A stretch of DNA of 64,000 nucleotides from Nitrincola iocasae (GCF_008727795.1 NZ_CP044222.1:1240001-1304000); one strand, 5' to 3'; numbered from the stretch's first letter, positions 44,917 to 55,043 are shown. The notes: a model not told the origin generated them from the letters alone. Made by a program: numbers and translations.

Positions 44917-46161
44917 TTAGAAACGGTCGGCGCGGAAAGGCTGCATGTCGATAGCAGTTTTTTCGTTATCCATCATTTCACCCAGTAGTCGGCCCGTGGC
45001 TGGACCCAGGGTAAAGCCCTGATGACCGTGGCCAAATGCTAACCACAGGCCGGGGTGTCTGGGCGCAGGGCCTATCACTGGTTTCATGTCCGGCAAGCAG
45101 GGGCGAGCGCCTTTCCAGGGTTCTTTGTCGGCGCGCTCACCTATCGGGAAGAGCTTGCGGGCGACTTTTTCAGCGGCCTCCAATTGGCCATAAGCTGGTG
45201 GTGCATCCAGGTTGGCCAGTTCCGCACCGGTAGTCAGACGAATGCCCGCTTTCATCGGCTCAAGCAGATAGCCTTTTTCTGCATCCATCAGCCAGTAATT
45301 CAGAGTGGATTTTATGCTGGGCTGTTGGTAATGCATATGATAACCACGTTTAACAAACAGCGGGAAACTGTAGTTCAGTGGTGCCAGGTAGTCTTGTGAC
45401 CAGGGGCCCAGGGCAACCACAACCTCAGCAGCATCATGACTGCCTTTGGAGGTGGTGACTGTCCAGTTGTTAGCTGAGTTTTGTACGATGGTGTTCAGCT
45501 CGGCTTCAAGAAACTCGCCACCCTTGGCTTCAAAGTCTTTGGCATAGGCTTGCACTAAATCGCCAGGTGATTCCACCATCCAGGAGTTCTGCCAGTGGAT
45601 TGCTCCACAAATATCGGCTGAAAGGCCGGGTTGCATTTCATCCAGCGTCGCCCGGTCAATGCGACGTGAAACGACGCCTTGTTTGGCGGCTTCCTGGGCT
45701 TCCTGGTGACGGGCATCCAGCTCGGCTTCGGTGCGGTAGAGCTCCAGCCAGCCTTTTTTCTGTATCAGTGCGTCGGCTCCGGACGCTTTAATCATCGGGT
45801 CATGTTCCTGGGTAGACAGGGCGATAATTGAAGCATATTCAGGAATGATTTTTTTATAGCGTCCTGGAAAAGAGTTCAGGTAGTAGCTAAGCAACGGGCT
45901 GGCCGCTGCAAACATGCCGCTGGGTTTATAGCGGATATCAATACTGCGATTTGGCAGTACCCGCAACAGGGTTTTCAGGTCATGAGGAAACGCATAGGGT
46001 CTGACGGCCTCGCGTTGAATAATACCGGCATTGCCGAAAGAGGTTTCCAGTCCTGGTGGACGACGGTCAATCAGCAACACCTTGCGGCCTCGCTGCACCA
46101 GATGCCAGGCAATGCTGACGCCTACTATACCGGCACCTAATACGATGGTTTCCCGAGACAT
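44917..46161 (-). CDS. FAD-dependent D-amino-acid dehydrogenase-like oxidoreductase (DadA family), paralogue 1
   Basis: The 414-residue protein begins with the dinucleotide-binding motif IVLGAGIVGVSIAWHLVQRG and ends with the DAO-family FGHGHQGFTLGPATGRLLGE. PLFVKRGYHMHY and GIRLTTGAELA lie in the flavin/substrate part. It probably oxidises D-amino or other imino acids at the inner membrane with electrons passed to quinone. A second DadA-like gene is at 56478. The two share layout but are clearly diverged, so they probably use different substrates. No alr or dadX racemase gene is adjacent. Confidence 0.85.
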   Translation of the reverse strand: MSRETIVLGAGIVGVSIAWHLVQRGRKVLLIDRRPPGLETSFGNAGIIQREAVRPYAFPHDLKTLLRVLPNRSIDIRYKPSGMFAAASPLLSYYLNSFPGRYKKIIPEYASIIALSTQEHDPMIKASGADALIQKKGWLELYRTEAELDARHQEAQEAAKQGVVSRRIDRATLDEMQPGLSADICGAIHWQNSWMVESPGDLVQAYAKDFEAKGGEFLEAELNTIVQNSANNWTVTTSKGSHDAAEVVVALGPWSQDYLAPLNYSFPLFVKRGYHMHYQQPSIKSTLNYWLMDAEKGYLLEPMKAGIRLTTGAELANLDAPPAYGQLEAAEKVARKLFPIGERADKEPWKGARPCLPDMKPVIGPAPRHPGLWLAFGHGHQGFTLGPATGRLLGEMMDNEKTAIDMQPFRADRF

Positions 46162-46392
46162 TACTTTCTCCTGCTGAAGAAGGTTAATTTATGACTAAGA
46201 ATTCATTCTAGCAGAAGGTTTTTAATTTTCCTGTATGTGTTTGATATTTAAAAATAATATTTTGTTATGTGCTATTTTTGCAGAATTAAACACTGCTTTG
46301 TGGCTAAAAAACAGGATTTACTGCTTATTTTTAAAACGCGGTTTGAGGTGTTTCTCCCCGTCGGCTCCCCGGATGACATACACCTCTCGCCC

Positions 46393-47544
46393 TTAACGAT
46401 CCGTGAGCTTGATCTCAATACGGCGATTGCGCTGCAAGGCGTCAGTAGAGTTGCCTGGATCGACCGGATAAAACTCACCAAAGCCCGCTGCTGCCATGTG
46501 TTTTTGTGGTACTCCCTGTGAGGCGAGGTAACGCACAACGGCTACTGCACGTGCAGTGGATAACTCCCAGTTAGATGGGAAGGTCTCGGTGTTGATAGGC
46601 AAGCGATCAGTGTGGCCATCGACCCTGAGTATCCAGTCGACGTCATCGGGGATTTTATCGGCTATTTCCAGCAAGAGTGTGGCGAACTTGTTGAGTTCAG
46701 AACGCCCTGACGTGCCGAGTTCGGCTGAGCCTGAGGCAAAGAAAAGTTCAGACGGCAGCAGGAAGCGATCACCGACTATGCGGATGTTTTCATTATCTTC
46801 GAGAATATCTCTGAGTCGACCAAAAAATTCGGATTGATAACGCTCCAGTTGATTAACACGTTCAGCCAGAAGGCGGTTCAGACGTTGTCCCAGACCGGCA
46901 ATCTCAGCCTCACGTTCAGCGCTGATGGTTTCCTGGAGTTGCAGTGCAGCGCTGATCTGTTTCAGTTGCTCCTGAAGGGCATCAATTCGTTGCGTCAGTT
47001 GAAGAATAAAGTCCTGCTGAGATGCAGTCAGCTCCTGCTCTTCTTTTAAGGCTGTATCAGTGGATTCTATACTGCTGGACAGCCCGGCAATCTGGCTTTC
47101 CTGTTCATCGGCGAGGGTGCGCAGTTGCATAAATGCCGTGCGCTCTTGTTCCAGCTGTGTTTCCAGTTCTGCGGCACGTGTAGCAATTTGCTGTTGTGCC
47201 TGTTCGGAAGCATTCAGATCACCTAACAAGCTATCGAGAGCCTGTTGCATCGCTTCTTCGCGGGACAGGCTTTGTTGGTATGAACTGCGCAGACTGGTCA
47301 GTTCGGCGGTGAGCTGTTCGGTACGTTCTTCTTCCAGCATCAGCAGGCGGGAAATTTCGTTCAGGCGGTTGCTCAATTGGGCCAGTTCGGAGTCTCGATC
47401 AGACAGGGCCTGCGACAAGTAAAGCTGGCTGACCATGTAGATCATCAGCATAAAAATAACCAGCATCAGCAGGGCGGAGAGGGCATCTACATACCCCGGC
47501 CAGGCGTTTATCTGACTCCGTTGTCGACGACCGGAACCCAGCAT
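46393..47544 (-). CDS. OmpA-domain, coiled-coil membrane protein (MotB-like partner)
   Basis: This 383-residue protein has a single transmembrane helix near residues 20-42 (ALSALLMLVIFMLMIYMVSQLYL) and a long coiled coil from ~50 to 230 rich in Gln and Glu. A C-terminal OmpA peptidoglycan-binding domain follows (LRVDGHTDRLPINTETFPSN and STARAVAVVRYLASQGV). Its ATG overlaps the stop of the MotA/TolQ-like gene by 1 bp. The pair looks like a proton-driven motor that reaches through the periplasm. Flagellar MotB usually has no such long coil. The substrate or role is not evident; it is found with no flagellar, Tol or Zorya genes nearby. Confidence 0.78.
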   Translation of the reverse strand: MLGSGRRQRSQINAWPGYVDALSALLMLVIFMLMIYMVSQLYLSQALSDRDSELAQLSNRLNEISRLLMLEEERTEQLTAELTSLRSSYQQSLSREEAMQQALDSLLGDLNASEQAQQQIATRAAELETQLEQERTAFMQLRTLADEQESQIAGLSSSIESTDTALKEEQELTASQQDFILQLTQRIDALQEQLKQISAALQLQETISAEREAEIAGLGQRLNRLLAERVNQLERYQSEFFGRLRDILEDNENIRIVGDRFLLPSELFFASGSAELGTSGRSELNKFATLLLEIADKIPDDVDWILRVDGHTDRLPINTETFPSNWELSTARAVAVVRYLASQGVPQKHMAAAGFGEFYPVDPGNSTDALQRNRRIEIKLTDR

Positions 47545-48413
47545 CAGCGATCGTCCTGTTCAGCCAGCTTGGCCGCCAGTTCGGCATTTTCTTCACGCAA
47601 GCGTTCCACTTCCCTGAGTGTCTCTATGCCGGAAATATCATAATCCCAGTCATCCGTCAGTACGGTTGGGGCCTGCCCGGTTTGATGGGCTTTCTCAACC
47701 AGATGGGTGACACCTGTGAGCCATTCTTCAAGGCCATCATAGAAACGGTTTTGCGCGTGGCCCGCCTGAATGTCGAGGAAACCGAGCAGCAGTGATCCAC
47801 CCAGTCCCAGCAGGGACGAGCTGAATGCCGTGCCCATGCCCTCCAGCGGCGTCAGCAGGCCGGATTGCAAACTGGAAAAAACATCAGCGAAATTACTTTG
47901 TTCCATATCCAGGTTAATAATCACCTGGCCGACGGCATTGATGGTGCCTAACAGCCCCCAGAAAGTCCCTAGCAGCCCCAGGAAAATCAGTAGGCTGATA
48001 AAGTAGCGGGTAATTTCGCGTTGTTCATCCAGTCGAGTGCGGATGCCATCCAAGACGGTTCTGAGAGATAATGCAGACAGAGAGAATTTGTCACGTTTGT
48101 AGTCTTCACCCAGTTGGCGGGCAAGAGGCTTGAGCAAGCGGGGTTCCTGAGTGACTGATAACCCCATACGTCCGGTACGGAACTGGGCGACCCAGCGAAT
48201 TTCCGGGAACAACACAAACACTTGCCGATAGGTGATGCCTATCCCGATCAGCAGTACGCAAAATATCAGTGCGTTGAACACCCAGTTAGCCATAAAGGCT
48301 GTCTGCAGTGGAACATATATTAAGACACAGATTGCACCGACCACACCCAGAAACAGTGTCATCCAGAACAGCGTGTGTTTGGGGTTACTCATCTTTACCA
48401 CCCGCCCGATCAT
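47544..48413 (-). CDS. MotA/TolQ/ExbB-type proton-channel protein
   Basis: The 289-residue protein has two N-terminal helices (FWMTLFLGVVGAICVLIYV and ANWVFNALIFCVLLIGIGI), a cytoplasmic middle, and the MotA/TolQ/ExbB core LLIFLGLLGTFWGLLGTINAVG, then TPLEGMGTAFSSSLLGLGGS. The start may instead be ATG 48392 (MSNPKHTLF). It makes a 5:2-type channel with the OmpA-domain partner encoded downstream with 1-bp overlap. A C-terminal coil (LREVERLREENAELAAKLAE) is longer than in TolQ. Confidence 0.82.
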   Translation of the reverse strand: MIGRVVKMSNPKHTLFWMTLFLGVVGAICVLIYVPLQTAFMANWVFNALIFCVLLIGIGITYRQVFVLFPEIRWVAQFRTGRMGLSVTQEPRLLKPLARQLGEDYKRDKFSLSALSLRTVLDGIRTRLDEQREITRYFISLLIFLGLLGTFWGLLGTINAVGQVIINLDMEQSNFADVFSSLQSGLLTPLEGMGTAFSSSLLGLGGSLLLGFLDIQAGHAQNRFYDGLEEWLTGVTHLVEKAHQTGQAPTVLTDDWDYDISGIETLREVERLREENAELAAKLAEQDDR

Positions 48414-48523
48414 CTGATTCAGTAATTATTTGATCATCCATGACTCGGTGGCGGGTGTAAAGGGGCTGGGGTTAAAAAGGGGGTTGAAGTGTCCTTATGA
48501 CAAATCAGATCCCATTTAAATCC

Positions 48524-48727
48524 TTAATCAAAGGCCTGACCGGGTTTTACACCCAGTTTTTTCAATATAATAACCAGCGGGCAGAAGCCGGTAAAAGCGG
48601 TTTGAAGCATATTTACACCGACAAAGGCGGTAAATAGCAGCCACAAGGGATTGACCCAATGAGCCAGTGCCAGACTGATCAGAATAAAGCTGCCAGCAAA
48701 GGCAAAAACGGCGCGATCCAGTGTCAT
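48524..48727 (-). CDS. DUF2892 small inner-membrane protein
   Basis: This 67-residue protein with two membrane helices begins MTLDRAVFAFAGSFILIS and ends GFCPLVIILKKLGVKPG; the FCP(L) turn is the conserved feature of DUF2892, often fused to rhodanese in YgaP-type proteins. No rhodanese domain is attached here. The GGAGAT ribosome site precedes ATG 48727. The role is unknown. Confidence 0.82.
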   Translation of the reverse strand: MTLDRAVFAFAGSFILISLALAHWVNPLWLLFTAFVGVNMLQTAFTGFCPLVIILKKLGVKPGQAFD

Positions 48728-48862
48728 GTCGATCTCCAGGGCGAGGCCGTGCGAAGCGGCTTCGGTAAAGGGTTTATAGTATGCGTAACATCTAATATAA
48801 GTTAATGCTAATGTTTTGTCTATCCCTGTTCTGGGGTCATGGAATGAAAGGTGTGAGAGTGA

Positions 48863-49588
48863 ATGACGGTGAGTAAAACAGATGAGTTCTCCGCAGGGGT
48901 CAAGGCCACCTTGCCGCTGATCGTGGGTGCCATACCCTTTGGTATTATTTTTGGCACACTGGCCGAAACCAGTGGTTTGTCCGCCTGGGGCGCTATGGCT
49001 ATGTCGGTCATTGTCTATGCCGGTTCCAGCCAGTTTATTGCGCTGGGATTACTGGCTGCCGGTGCAGCTATTCCGGTCATTATACTGACCACCTTTGTGG
49101 TTAACCTACGGCATTTATTGTATGCCGCGAATCTTGTGCCGAAAGTGGGCCACCTGCCGCTACGCTGGCGCATGATGATGGCATTTGGCCTGACCGATGA
49201 AACCTTTGCCGCTGTCAGTAACCGTTTTTTGCGCCAGGCATCCATTGAGACGGCACATTGGTTCTATCTGGGCTCGTTTGTGGCGATGTACGGTAATTGG
49301 ATTCTGTGTACCTTCGTCGGCATTGTGCTGGGTGAAATGTTTCCGGATATGACCGACTGGGGGCTGGATTTTGCCATGTCGGTTACCTTTATCGGTATGG
49401 TGGTGCCGTATCTGACCAACCGCCCTATGTGGGGAGCTGTGATAGTGGCTGGCGCTATGGCTGTGGCAACGGCCTTTATGCCACACAAGCTCGGTTTAAT
49501 TGTCGCGGCTGTGTGCGGCATTACTACCGGTATGTCCTTGCATCTGCTGCAGCAGCGTCGGCAGACTCAGCAACAGGAGGTTGAATAA
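48863..49588 (+). CDS. azlC: AzlC family branched-chain amino acid exporter, large subunit
   Basis: This 241-residue membrane protein contains GVKATLPLIVGAIPFGIIFG and AGSSQFIALGLLAAGA, then NLRHLLYAANL, the AzlC/YgaZ signature. It pairs with the small AzlD protein encoded next with a shared base. YgaZH-type pairs export valine and related amino acids. The substrate here is inferred. Confidence 0.92.
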   Translation: MTVSKTDEFSAGVKATLPLIVGAIPFGIIFGTLAETSGLSAWGAMAMSVIVYAGSSQFIALGLLAAGAAIPVIILTTFVVNLRHLLYAANLVPKVGHLPLRWRMMMAFGLTDETFAAVSNRFLRQASIETAHWFYLGSFVAMYGNWILCTFVGIVLGEMFPDMTDWGLDFAMSVTFIGMVVPYLTNRPMWGAVIVAGAMAVATAFMPHKLGLIVAAVCGITTGMSLHLLQQRRQTQQQEVE

Positions 49589-49908
49589 TGCAGGAAGTCT
49601 ATTTGATACTGGGTATGTTCCTGGTGACTTTCAGTGTGCGTTTCCTGCTTTTTGCCGTCGCTGGCAGGGTGCATTTCCCCTTGTGGCTCAGTCAAGCGCT
49701 GGGTTTTGTACCGCCAGCGGTGCTGACCGCCATTATTGTTCCGGCAGTATTGATGCCTGAAGGTGATATCTGGTTGAGTTGGCAGAACCCTTGGTTATTA
49801 GCTGCCCTGTTTGCATTTATTGTGGCACTGATACGTAAGGATCTGATGACTACGATTGTAGCAGGCATGCTGGCGTTTATGCTGCTACGCTTTGTACTAG
49901 GGCTTTAA
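49588..49908 (+). CDS. azlD: AzlD family branched-chain amino acid exporter, small subunit
   Basis: The 106-residue protein with four membrane helices contains FVPPAVLTAIIVPAVLMPEG, typical of AzlD/YgaH. Its ATG shares its first base with the azlC stop (TAATG), so it should be co-translated with azlC. Confidence 0.9.
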   Translation: MQEVYLILGMFLVTFSVRFLLFAVAGRVHFPLWLSQALGFVPPAVLTAIIVPAVLMPEGDIWLSWQNPWLLAALFAFIVALIRKDLMTTIVAGMLAFMLLRFVLGL

Positions 49909-50011
49909 TACTGGACACAAGACGGCGCATCGATGATTATCAGTCAAAGTGGCGAGGTTTCCTGATCCCGTTGAGCCTCTAATTGATTCTCTTACCTTAA
50001 GCATTGAGTAA

Positions 50012-53000
50012 ATGGAACTGTACTTATCTGCGAATGATCTCAGTGATATAACCTTGCTGCAGGAAACGCCCAGGTCAGAGCTCTGGTTAGCGATGCTATC
50101 CTCTGAACCTGTTGTGATGAAACGCAGTAAACTCATGGTGCCGGGGGTATCTCATGCTGATATGCTTCGCAATGAGTGCGATCGGCTGCAGCAGTTCCAG
50201 CATGAAAAGCTAATCGCTGTAAAAGGGATAACAACCTGGAATGATACCCCTGTGCTGCTGCGGGAGTATTTTGAAGGCCAGCCGCTGGATCTGCTTCTGG
50301 CAGACAATTCTTTATCTGAACATCAATTTATACGTTTGGCGGTGGCGCTGGTTGAGGCGGTACAGTCTATTCATGATGCCGGATTTATACATACCCGATT
50401 ATCTCCTGAACATATTCTGCTGAGTAACGATTTGGTGGATTTTCGGATTCTTGGGCTTGGGCAGGTTTGGCGGCGTGAATCAGAGGGGCAATTTCAGAGT
50501 GATATGGCCTTGCTCAATAGCCCTTATCAGGCACCAGAACAGCATCCTCGTTCAGGTGTTCTGGTGGATGATCGCAGTGATATATACGCCTTAGGTGCTT
50601 TGTTCTATCTGATGTTGACCGGGCAAGCTCCTGTCGATAGACAAGCTGAGGTGTTGTCAACGTCAGGGCAGCAGATACAGACCAGCCTGCAAAAGCAGTG
50701 TCCAGAGGTTGCGCCGGTTCTGGTGCGTATACTGGAAAAAATGCTGGCGACTGATCGGCGTCAGCGTTATCAGACCCTGGAGGCCGTAGCCGTAGATTTG
50801 CGAATCTGTGTTGAAATGTCGGAGCGTGGAGCACCGCTAACGGATTTTGAAATCGATCATCTGAGCGATGTCAGTCGGCTGTTCAGTCAGGGGGAGCAAT
50901 ACGGTCGGGAAGCGCTACTAGGGTCATTAGTCACTACGCTGCGTCAAGCCGTAGGCCAGCCTATGGCGACAGTTCTGGTACGGGGAGCATCGGGTATTGG
51001 TAAATCCAGTCTGGTTTATGCTGCACAGCAATCTGTCGCCGATCAATACCATTTTGTCCAGGTTAAATATGACCAGTACGCCTCCAACAGTCCGTTTGAA
51101 GGGTTGTTTGCTGGGCTACAGCAACTGTTACGTCAGTTGCTGTCCGAGTCATCTGAGCAGGTGCAACGCTGGGGTGATATTTTTCGTCTGGCCCTGGAAC
51201 AAGATGCTGGCATTCTGGTAGAAGCCCTGCCTGAATTGGCCTTATTCATTGGGCAGCCTCCGGAAGTGGTGGCGCTGCCTGCGGCTGATGCTAAAGTTCG
51301 CCTTTATCGTTTGTTGAGTCGTTTTGTGCAAACCCTGGCAAGTATTGACCACCCCTTATGTATATTTCTGGATGATTGCCAGTGGGCTGATACGGCTACA
51401 TTGGAATGGCTGGAAAATACCCAGCATGAGCAGCCTTCAGTCGTGGTTATCATGGCATTCAGAGATGATGCTGATAATATGACTACTCTGCTAGGCGGTT
51501 TTCTGGAGCGTCTTCAAGGGCGACAAACGCTACAACAGGATATCAGCCTGGAGCCACTCAGTGCTCAGATGATTGGTGATTTATTGCAGCAGCGCCTCAA
51601 GCTGTCAAACGACGCTGCTGAGGCGCTGGCTATGGCCATCGTTGAAAAAACTCATGGCAATCCATTGTATATGGCGGAGTATCTGCGTCAGTGCCAACTG
51701 CATCGGGTGCTTTGGTTCGATCCTACAGCGTTGATCTGGAAGCTGGACTTGCAGCAGCAGGCTAATATACCAGCTAGTGAAAATGTTGTGCAGCTATTGG
51801 CAAAGCGTCTGGTATTTTTGCCCAATGAGACGCAGCAGGTGTTGAAAACAGCCGCCTGTATCGGTAACCGCTTCGATAGCGACCTATTGAAGCGATTGCT
51901 ACCTGATCTGGCCGTCGAGCGGGCGCTGGTCAATGCGCAAGCCGGTGGCTGGTTGATGCGTCAGGCCCCCGAGGGAGAGTATGTTTTTCCTCATGATCGC
52001 ATACAACAGGCCGCCTATGGCCTGATGGATAAGCCGTCCCTTCAACAGGTGCATCTATCCATTGCTCAGTGTCTCGCAGACAGCGATGCAGTGGAAGCCC
52101 GGTTGTTGGAGTGTGTGTATCACTTCAATGTGGCTCTGGAGCAGATTACCGATATCCAGCTGCTGGACCAGATTGGCCGGCTGAATCTGCTTGCCACCGG
52201 GGTTGCCAAGAACAACGGTGATTTTCATCTGGCTCTGGGGTACATCATTCTGGCGATGAAACTCTTGTTGCCGCAACAAACTGATCCACAGCTCCGTGCT
52301 GAAGTCTTTAAAGAGCGCGCTGAATGTGAGCACCTTTGTGGTCAACAGTCGACAGCATCAAGCTATTATCAGCAGGCGCTACAAGCCAGTACAGATGAGC
52401 GACAGCGTACCAGAATCTATGAGCTACTGATTAAATTTCATACCGACTATGGGGAGTTTCAGCAAGCCTTTGAGACTGGCAGGAAAGCCCTGTGTTATCT
52501 CGATTTCATGGTGCCAGCTGGCTTTAATCCAGTGAATTTTGCAGCCGATTATCTGCACCTGAAACGTAAACTGCGTGGCTCCACGATAGAGACATTACTG
52601 GCCTTGCCTGAGGCCAGCGATGCGCGTATTCGTGATCAGATTTTGTTGTTGTCGGCCATGCAAAAAGCCGCCTATCAGATACGCCCTGAGCTCTGTGTGG
52701 CCCTGGCTGCCAAGCAAGTGCGTTTGTGTTTACGCTACGGTAATACCCGAGAAGCTGTGGTGGGCTATATGGTGTTCGGCGTGATTTTTCTGGGTGGCGT
52801 CCGTGGTCTTGCTGTGTTGGGGTGTAAGTATGGTCGTTTGTCGCTGGCTATGCTGGAACGTTACAACAACCAGATGCAGAGTGCTGAAGTGCCGTTTGTG
52901 TATGGTTACTTTGCACATTCCTGGTTGCATCCGGCCAGTGATACTGAACGTTACTGGCAGCGTGCTTTTGAACAAGGACTTAAAGTAGGGGACTGGTTTC

Positions 53001-54997
53001 ATGCAGGTTGTGCGGTGGCGGGAACCTTGCAGAGTCAGTTGATGCGGGGGCAGCCGCTGGAGCAAGTGTTGCAACAGTGTGATTATTTCCAAGCAACCTT
53101 GCAGCGCATCGGCGCACTTGAACATGATCAAGTGTTGGTGGGGATTCGCCAGGTGTTACTCAACCTGCGCTATCCTTCACCCTCCTTGCCCGTGTTTAGC
53201 CATGAGGGTTTTGATGAAAACGCTTATCTGAATACATTAAGTCAGTTTGGTTCGCGTCATTTTGCCCATCTGTACTACATCAATAAAATGTGGGTGCTGT
53301 ACTTTCATGGGTATTATGATGACGCCGCGGCAGTTGCCGTCACCAGTCAGGGGTACATGAAAGACAGCCAGGGCATGTTGCATGCGGCTGAGCATTGTTT
53401 TGTGCATGCGTTGATTCTGGCACAAACGCTCCGATCCCATGACGGGCTGAAAATGCACCGGAATCACTTTCGGATTAAACGTTATGCGCGGCAATTGCAG
53501 CGCTGGGCCAAGCAGTGCCCAGACAATTTTCTGGATAGAGCGCAATTGCTTCAGGGTGAGCTGTATCGCATCGCCGGGCGTTTTGGCAAAGCGCTGGGAT
53601 GTTATCAGGAAGCCTGTAAAACAGCTGAATTTTACGGCCATCTTAACCTGCAAGTGATTGGACATCAGCTGACTGAACAGCTGTACACCAGTCAGGCTCA
53701 ACTCTTGGCCGCCCAGTGTCATCAACTGGAAAAGCGGCAGTTGGCTGAGAAATGGGGAGTGGAGAGCCGATACCTTCAGGCAAGAAGCCCCGGTGCTGTC
53801 AGGCAGGCCGGTCAATTCGATCTAGACAGTCTCGCCCAGGCTGTTGAAGTGATTAGTCAGGAACGCCGCTTGCCTCGGTTACTGGAAACCCTGATGACTA
53901 TTTTGCAAGAAAACACCTTGGCGCGGCGTTGTGTGCTCATGCTGCAGGAGGACCAGCAGTATCTGATTCAGGCCGAATCCTCGGTGGAACGTGCTGAAAT
54001 CCAGGTGATGCAGAATCAAGCCTATGATCAGACAGCCGATTTGCCACTGCGAGTAATCAATTATGTGATGGCTTCGCATGAACCGATTTTATTAGATGAT
54101 GCCTGCCACTACGCGGTATTTGCTAATGACCCCTACTTTACCCGTTATCAGGTGCTGTCTGTTCTTTGTGTGCCTTTGATGATTCAAGGGCAGGTAAAAG
54201 GGATTGTTTACCTGGAAAATGACACGGCAGCAGGGGTGTTTACCCAGGACCGGTTTGCCTTGTTGCGTTACCTTGGCGGGCAAATTGCTATTTCGATTGA
54301 AAACGCGTTGGTTTACCAAAAGCTGGAGCAGAAGGTGGGGGAGCGCACCCAGGATATCGAACGTCAGAAGCAGGAGTTGCAGCATCAGTACGATACCATT
54401 CGTCACCTGAACCAGCGACTGACCGAAGAAAATGATGAACGTAAACTGGCTGAACAAAAACTGCAGAACGCCAATCAACAGCTGCAGATACTGGCGACCA
54501 CTGATGGGCTGACCGGAGTGAGTAACCGTCGTCATTTCAACCAGGTTCTGCAGCAGCAATACCTCTACTGCAAGCGGCATGAATTACCTTTTGCATTGCT
54601 GATCTGTGATCTGGATGAATTCAAAGCCTACAACGACCATTATGGACATCAGGCTGGAGACGAATGTTTGATTGCAGTGGCTGAGTGCTTCACCTCAGTG
54701 GTCAAGCGGCCTGGTGATCTGGTCGCTCGTTATGGTGGTGAAGAGTTTGCAGTGATTTTGTCTGCCACTGATCGTGAAGGCGCTCTGCACATCGCCGAAC
54801 AGATTCACCAGGCCATTAAGCAACGTGATCTGGTGCATGAGGTATCTTCTGTAGCCTCTCGGGTCTCCATGAGTATTGGACTGAATGTGGGTCTGGAGGC
54901 GAATACGGATCAGTTGATTCTTCGGGCAGACAAGGCCCTGTATCGGGCTAAAAGTGCAGGTAAAAATCGTACCTGTGTTTTTACTGCTGATGACTGA
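50012..54997 (+). CDS. Giant pseudokinase-ATPase-GAF-diguanylate cyclase signalling protein
   Basis: The 1661-residue protein has four parts. First is a protein-kinase-like domain (~20-275) that lost catalytic residues: the HRD loop reads HTRLSPEHIL and the DFG position reads ILGLGQVW, while APE remains as YQAPEQ. Second is an AAA/STAND-type ATPase (~300-600) with Walker A RGASGIGKSSLV and Walker B LCIFLDDCQWAD, then a long TPR-like helical region to ~1260. Third is a GAF domain (~1280-1440; LSVLCVPLMIQGQVKGIVYLE). A coiled coil leads to a C-terminal GGDEF domain with intact GGEEF and an I-site RPGD five residues before it. It is probably a soluble sensor controlling c-di-GMP made from GTP. 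It stands alone; no transmembrane segment is seen. Confidence 0.88.
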   Translation: MELYLSANDLSDITLLQETPRSELWLAMLSSEPVVMKRSKLMVPGVSHADMLRNECDRLQQFQHEKLIAVKGITTWNDTPVLLREYFEGQPLDLLLADNSLSEHQFIRLAVALVEAVQSIHDAGFIHTRLSPEHILLSNDLVDFRILGLGQVWRRESEGQFQSDMALLNSPYQAPEQHPRSGVLVDDRSDIYALGALFYLMLTGQAPVDRQAEVLSTSGQQIQTSLQKQCPEVAPVLVRILEKMLATDRRQRYQTLEAVAVDLRICVEMSERGAPLTDFEIDHLSDVSRLFSQGEQYGREALLGSLVTTLRQAVGQPMATVLVRGASGIGKSSLVYAAQQSVADQYHFVQVKYDQYASNSPFEGLFAGLQQLLRQLLSESSEQVQRWGDIFRLALEQDAGILVEALPELALFIGQPPEVVALPAADAKVRLYRLLSRFVQTLASIDHPLCIFLDDCQWADTATLEWLENTQHEQPSVVVIMAFRDDADNMTTLLGGFLERLQGRQTLQQDISLEPLSAQMIGDLLQQRLKLSNDAAEALAMAIVEKTHGNPLYMAEYLRQCQLHRVLWFDPTALIWKLDLQQQANIPASENVVQLLAKRLVFLPNETQQVLKTAACIGNRFDSDLLKRLLPDLAVERALVNAQAGGWLMRQAPEGEYVFPHDRIQQAAYGLMDKPSLQQVHLSIAQCLADSDAVEARLLECVYHFNVALEQITDIQLLDQIGRLNLLATGVAKNNGDFHLALGYIILAMKLLLPQQTDPQLRAEVFKERAECEHLCGQQSTASSYYQQALQASTDERQRTRIYELLIKFHTDYGEFQQAFETGRKALCYLDFMVPAGFNPVNFAADYLHLKRKLRGSTIETLLALPEASDARIRDQILLLSAMQKAAYQIRPELCVALAAKQVRLCLRYGNTREAVVGYMVFGVIFLGGVRGLAVLGCKYGRLSLAMLERYNNQMQSAEVPFVYGYFAHSWLHPASDTERYWQRAFEQGLKVGDWFHAGCAVAGTLQSQLMRGQPLEQVLQQCDYFQATLQRIGALEHDQVLVGIRQVLLNLRYPSPSLPVFSHEGFDENAYLNTLSQFGSRHFAHLYYINKMWVLYFHGYYDDAAAVAVTSQGYMKDSQGMLHAAEHCFVHALILAQTLRSHDGLKMHRNHFRIKRYARQLQRWAKQCPDNFLDRAQLLQGELYRIAGRFGKALGCYQEACKTAEFYGHLNLQVIGHQLTEQLYTSQAQLLAAQCHQLEKRQLAEKWGVESRYLQARSPGAVRQAGQFDLDSLAQAVEVISQERRLPRLLETLMTILQENTLARRCVLMLQEDQQYLIQAESSVERAEIQVMQNQAYDQTADLPLRVINYVMASHEPILLDDACHYAVFANDPYFTRYQVLSVLCVPLMIQGQVKGIVYLENDTAAGVFTQDRFALLRYLGGQIAISIENALVYQKLEQKVGERTQDIERQKQELQHQYDTIRHLNQRLTEENDERKLAEQKLQNANQQLQILATTDGLTGVSNRRHFNQVLQQQYLYCKRHELPFALLICDLDEFKAYNDHYGHQAGDECLIAVAECFTSVVKRPGDLVARYGGEEFAVILSATDREGALHIAEQIHQAIKQRDLVHEVSSVASRVSMSIGLNVGLEANTDQLILRADKALYRAKSAGKNRTCVFTADD

Positions 54998-55043
54998 GTC
55001 CCTTTTGGATATAAACGCTTGCCAAGGTATTAGGAGATAAACC

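Noticed and set aside
46393..48413. Zorya defence system (ZorA/ZorB)
   Set aside because: Only a MotA-like and an OmpA-like gene are present. ZorC, ZorD or ZorE are not nearby, and the long ZorA tail is absent.
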